Below, piece by piece: positions 5,826-6,306 of a stretch of DNA of 6,306 nt. The translations under genes and the position numbers were made by a program. Every line of letters starts with the position of its first letter. Within the stretch, counting starts at the first letter, position 1. The notes beneath the pieces are model-generated. The model was not told where the DNA came from, ran no database searches, and saw nothing but the letters and a program-made list of their open reading frames with translations. This DNA is from Bacteroidia bacterium. Lineage in GTDB: Bacteria > Bacteroidota > Bacteroidia > Flavobacteriales > Flavobacteriaceae. Location: positions 1 to 6,306 of the forward strand of contig JAUICT010000138.1 of NCBI GenBank assembly GCA_030429325.1. Direction: 5' to 3'.

Positions 5826-6306
5826 ATGATATTTAAATCCGTCAAGGGAAAAACCCCTCAAATTGGAGAAGATTGCTTTATTGCCGAAAATGCCACGATT
5901 GTAGGTGAAGTTACCATGGGCGACCAGTGCAGTATTTGGTTCAATGCTGTGGTTCGTGGTGATGTACACTTCATCAAAATGGGCAATAAAGTAAATGTGC
6001 AGGATGGCGCCGTAATCCATTGCACCTATCAAAAATCCCCAACCACTATTGGAAACAACGTGTCTATTGGACATAATGCCATAGTGCATGGTTGTACGTT
6101 GAAAGACAATGTGTTGGTGGGTATGGGCAGTATCATTATGGATGATTGCGTAGTGGAAAGCAATTCCATTATAGCAGCTGGGGCCGTGTTGACCAAAGGG
6201 ACCCATGTGGAAGAAGGAAGCATTTACGCAGGAATGCCGGCAAAAAAAATCAAAAATGTCAGCCCAGAGCTCAGTTCAGGAGAAATTGACCGAATCGCCA
6301 ATAACT
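5826..6306 (+). CDS. Gamma-class carbonic anhydrase-like protein (3' end beyond window)
   Basis: ATG at 5826, preceded by an A-rich stretch (CGAAAAA), opens a frame that runs off the window after 160 complete codons; family members are about 170 residues, so only the last few are missing. The chain is a left-handed beta-helix of hexapeptide turns (IGEDCFIAENATIVGEV, IGNNVSIGHNAIVHG, VLVGMGSIIMDDCVV) and ends in the family's YAGMPAKKIK segment. The three expected zinc ligands are present as H65 (VIHC), H83 and H88 (IGHNAIVHG), with companions R44, D46, Q59 and D60 spaced much as R59, D61, Q75 and D76 in the archaeal enzyme Cam. The metal site is therefore intact and CO2 hydration is plausible, but many bacterial members of the YrdA/PaaY branch have no shown activity and this protein lacks an obvious acidic proton-shuttle loop. 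It is cytoplasmic, with no signal peptide. Family call is firm; catalytic activity is inferred. Confidence 0.94.
   Translation, partial: MIFKSVKGKTPQIGEDCFIAENATIVGEVTMGDQCSIWFNAVVRGDVHFIKMGNKVNVQDGAVIHCTYQKSPTTIGNNVSIGHNAIVHGCTLKDNVLVGMGSIIMDDCVVESNSIIAAGAVLTKGTHVEEGSIYAGMPAKKIKNVSPELSSGEIDRIANN

Noticed and set aside
5550..6206. A 218-codon open frame on the - strand across the array end and the carbonic anhydrase gene
   Set aside because: It is antisense to a clear gamma-carbonic anhydrase frame, begins inside that gene and ends in the repeat array; its sequence shows no domain pattern.

Overview
The window looks like chromosomal DNA of a marine-type member of the Bacteroidota, most likely family Flavobacteriaceae. 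I base this on a PorP/SprF-type outer membrane protein, a TPR-containing LytS-like sensor kinase paired with a LytTR regulator, A-rich translation starts without clear Shine-Dalgarno sequences, and moderate-to-low GC. Genus cannot be fixed from the sequence alone.

Layout, left to right. (1) Positions 2-694, + strand: the C-terminal part of a PorP/SprF family protein whose start lies upstream of the window. (2) Positions 695-780: a short convergent gap holding an inverted pair of small palindromes that can act as a bidirectional terminator. (3) Positions 781-1950, - strand: a secreted or lipid-anchored von Willebrand factor A (VWA) domain protein with a charged helical C-terminus. (4) Positions 1951-2158: a divergent promoter region. 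(5) Positions 2159-5109, + strand: a two-gene operon of a membrane sensor histidine kinase and a LytTR response regulator, overlapping by one base (TGATG). (6) Positions 5110-5825: 716 bases without a credible gene, mostly three tandem copies of a ~200-base palindromic repeat plus one more small palindrome of the type found at 712-756. (7) Positions 5826-6306, + strand: a gamma-class carbonic anhydrase-like protein running off the right edge.

How the genes fit together: the kinase would sense something through its periplasmic regulatory-like and TPR domains, autophosphorylate in the cytoplasm and pass the phosphate to the co-translated LytTR regulator, which would bind DNA. Its targets are not visible here; the divergently transcribed VWA gene is a reasonable candidate only because it shares the intergenic region. 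The PorP/SprF and carbonic anhydrase genes look like unrelated neighbours.

The protein-coding genes are of recognisable kinds. The least ordinary part is the non-coding repeat array at 5143-5710 together with the small palindromes at both ends of the window. These look like REP-like (repetitive extragenic palindrome) elements of Bacteroidota. I see no evidence for a new defence or mobile system.
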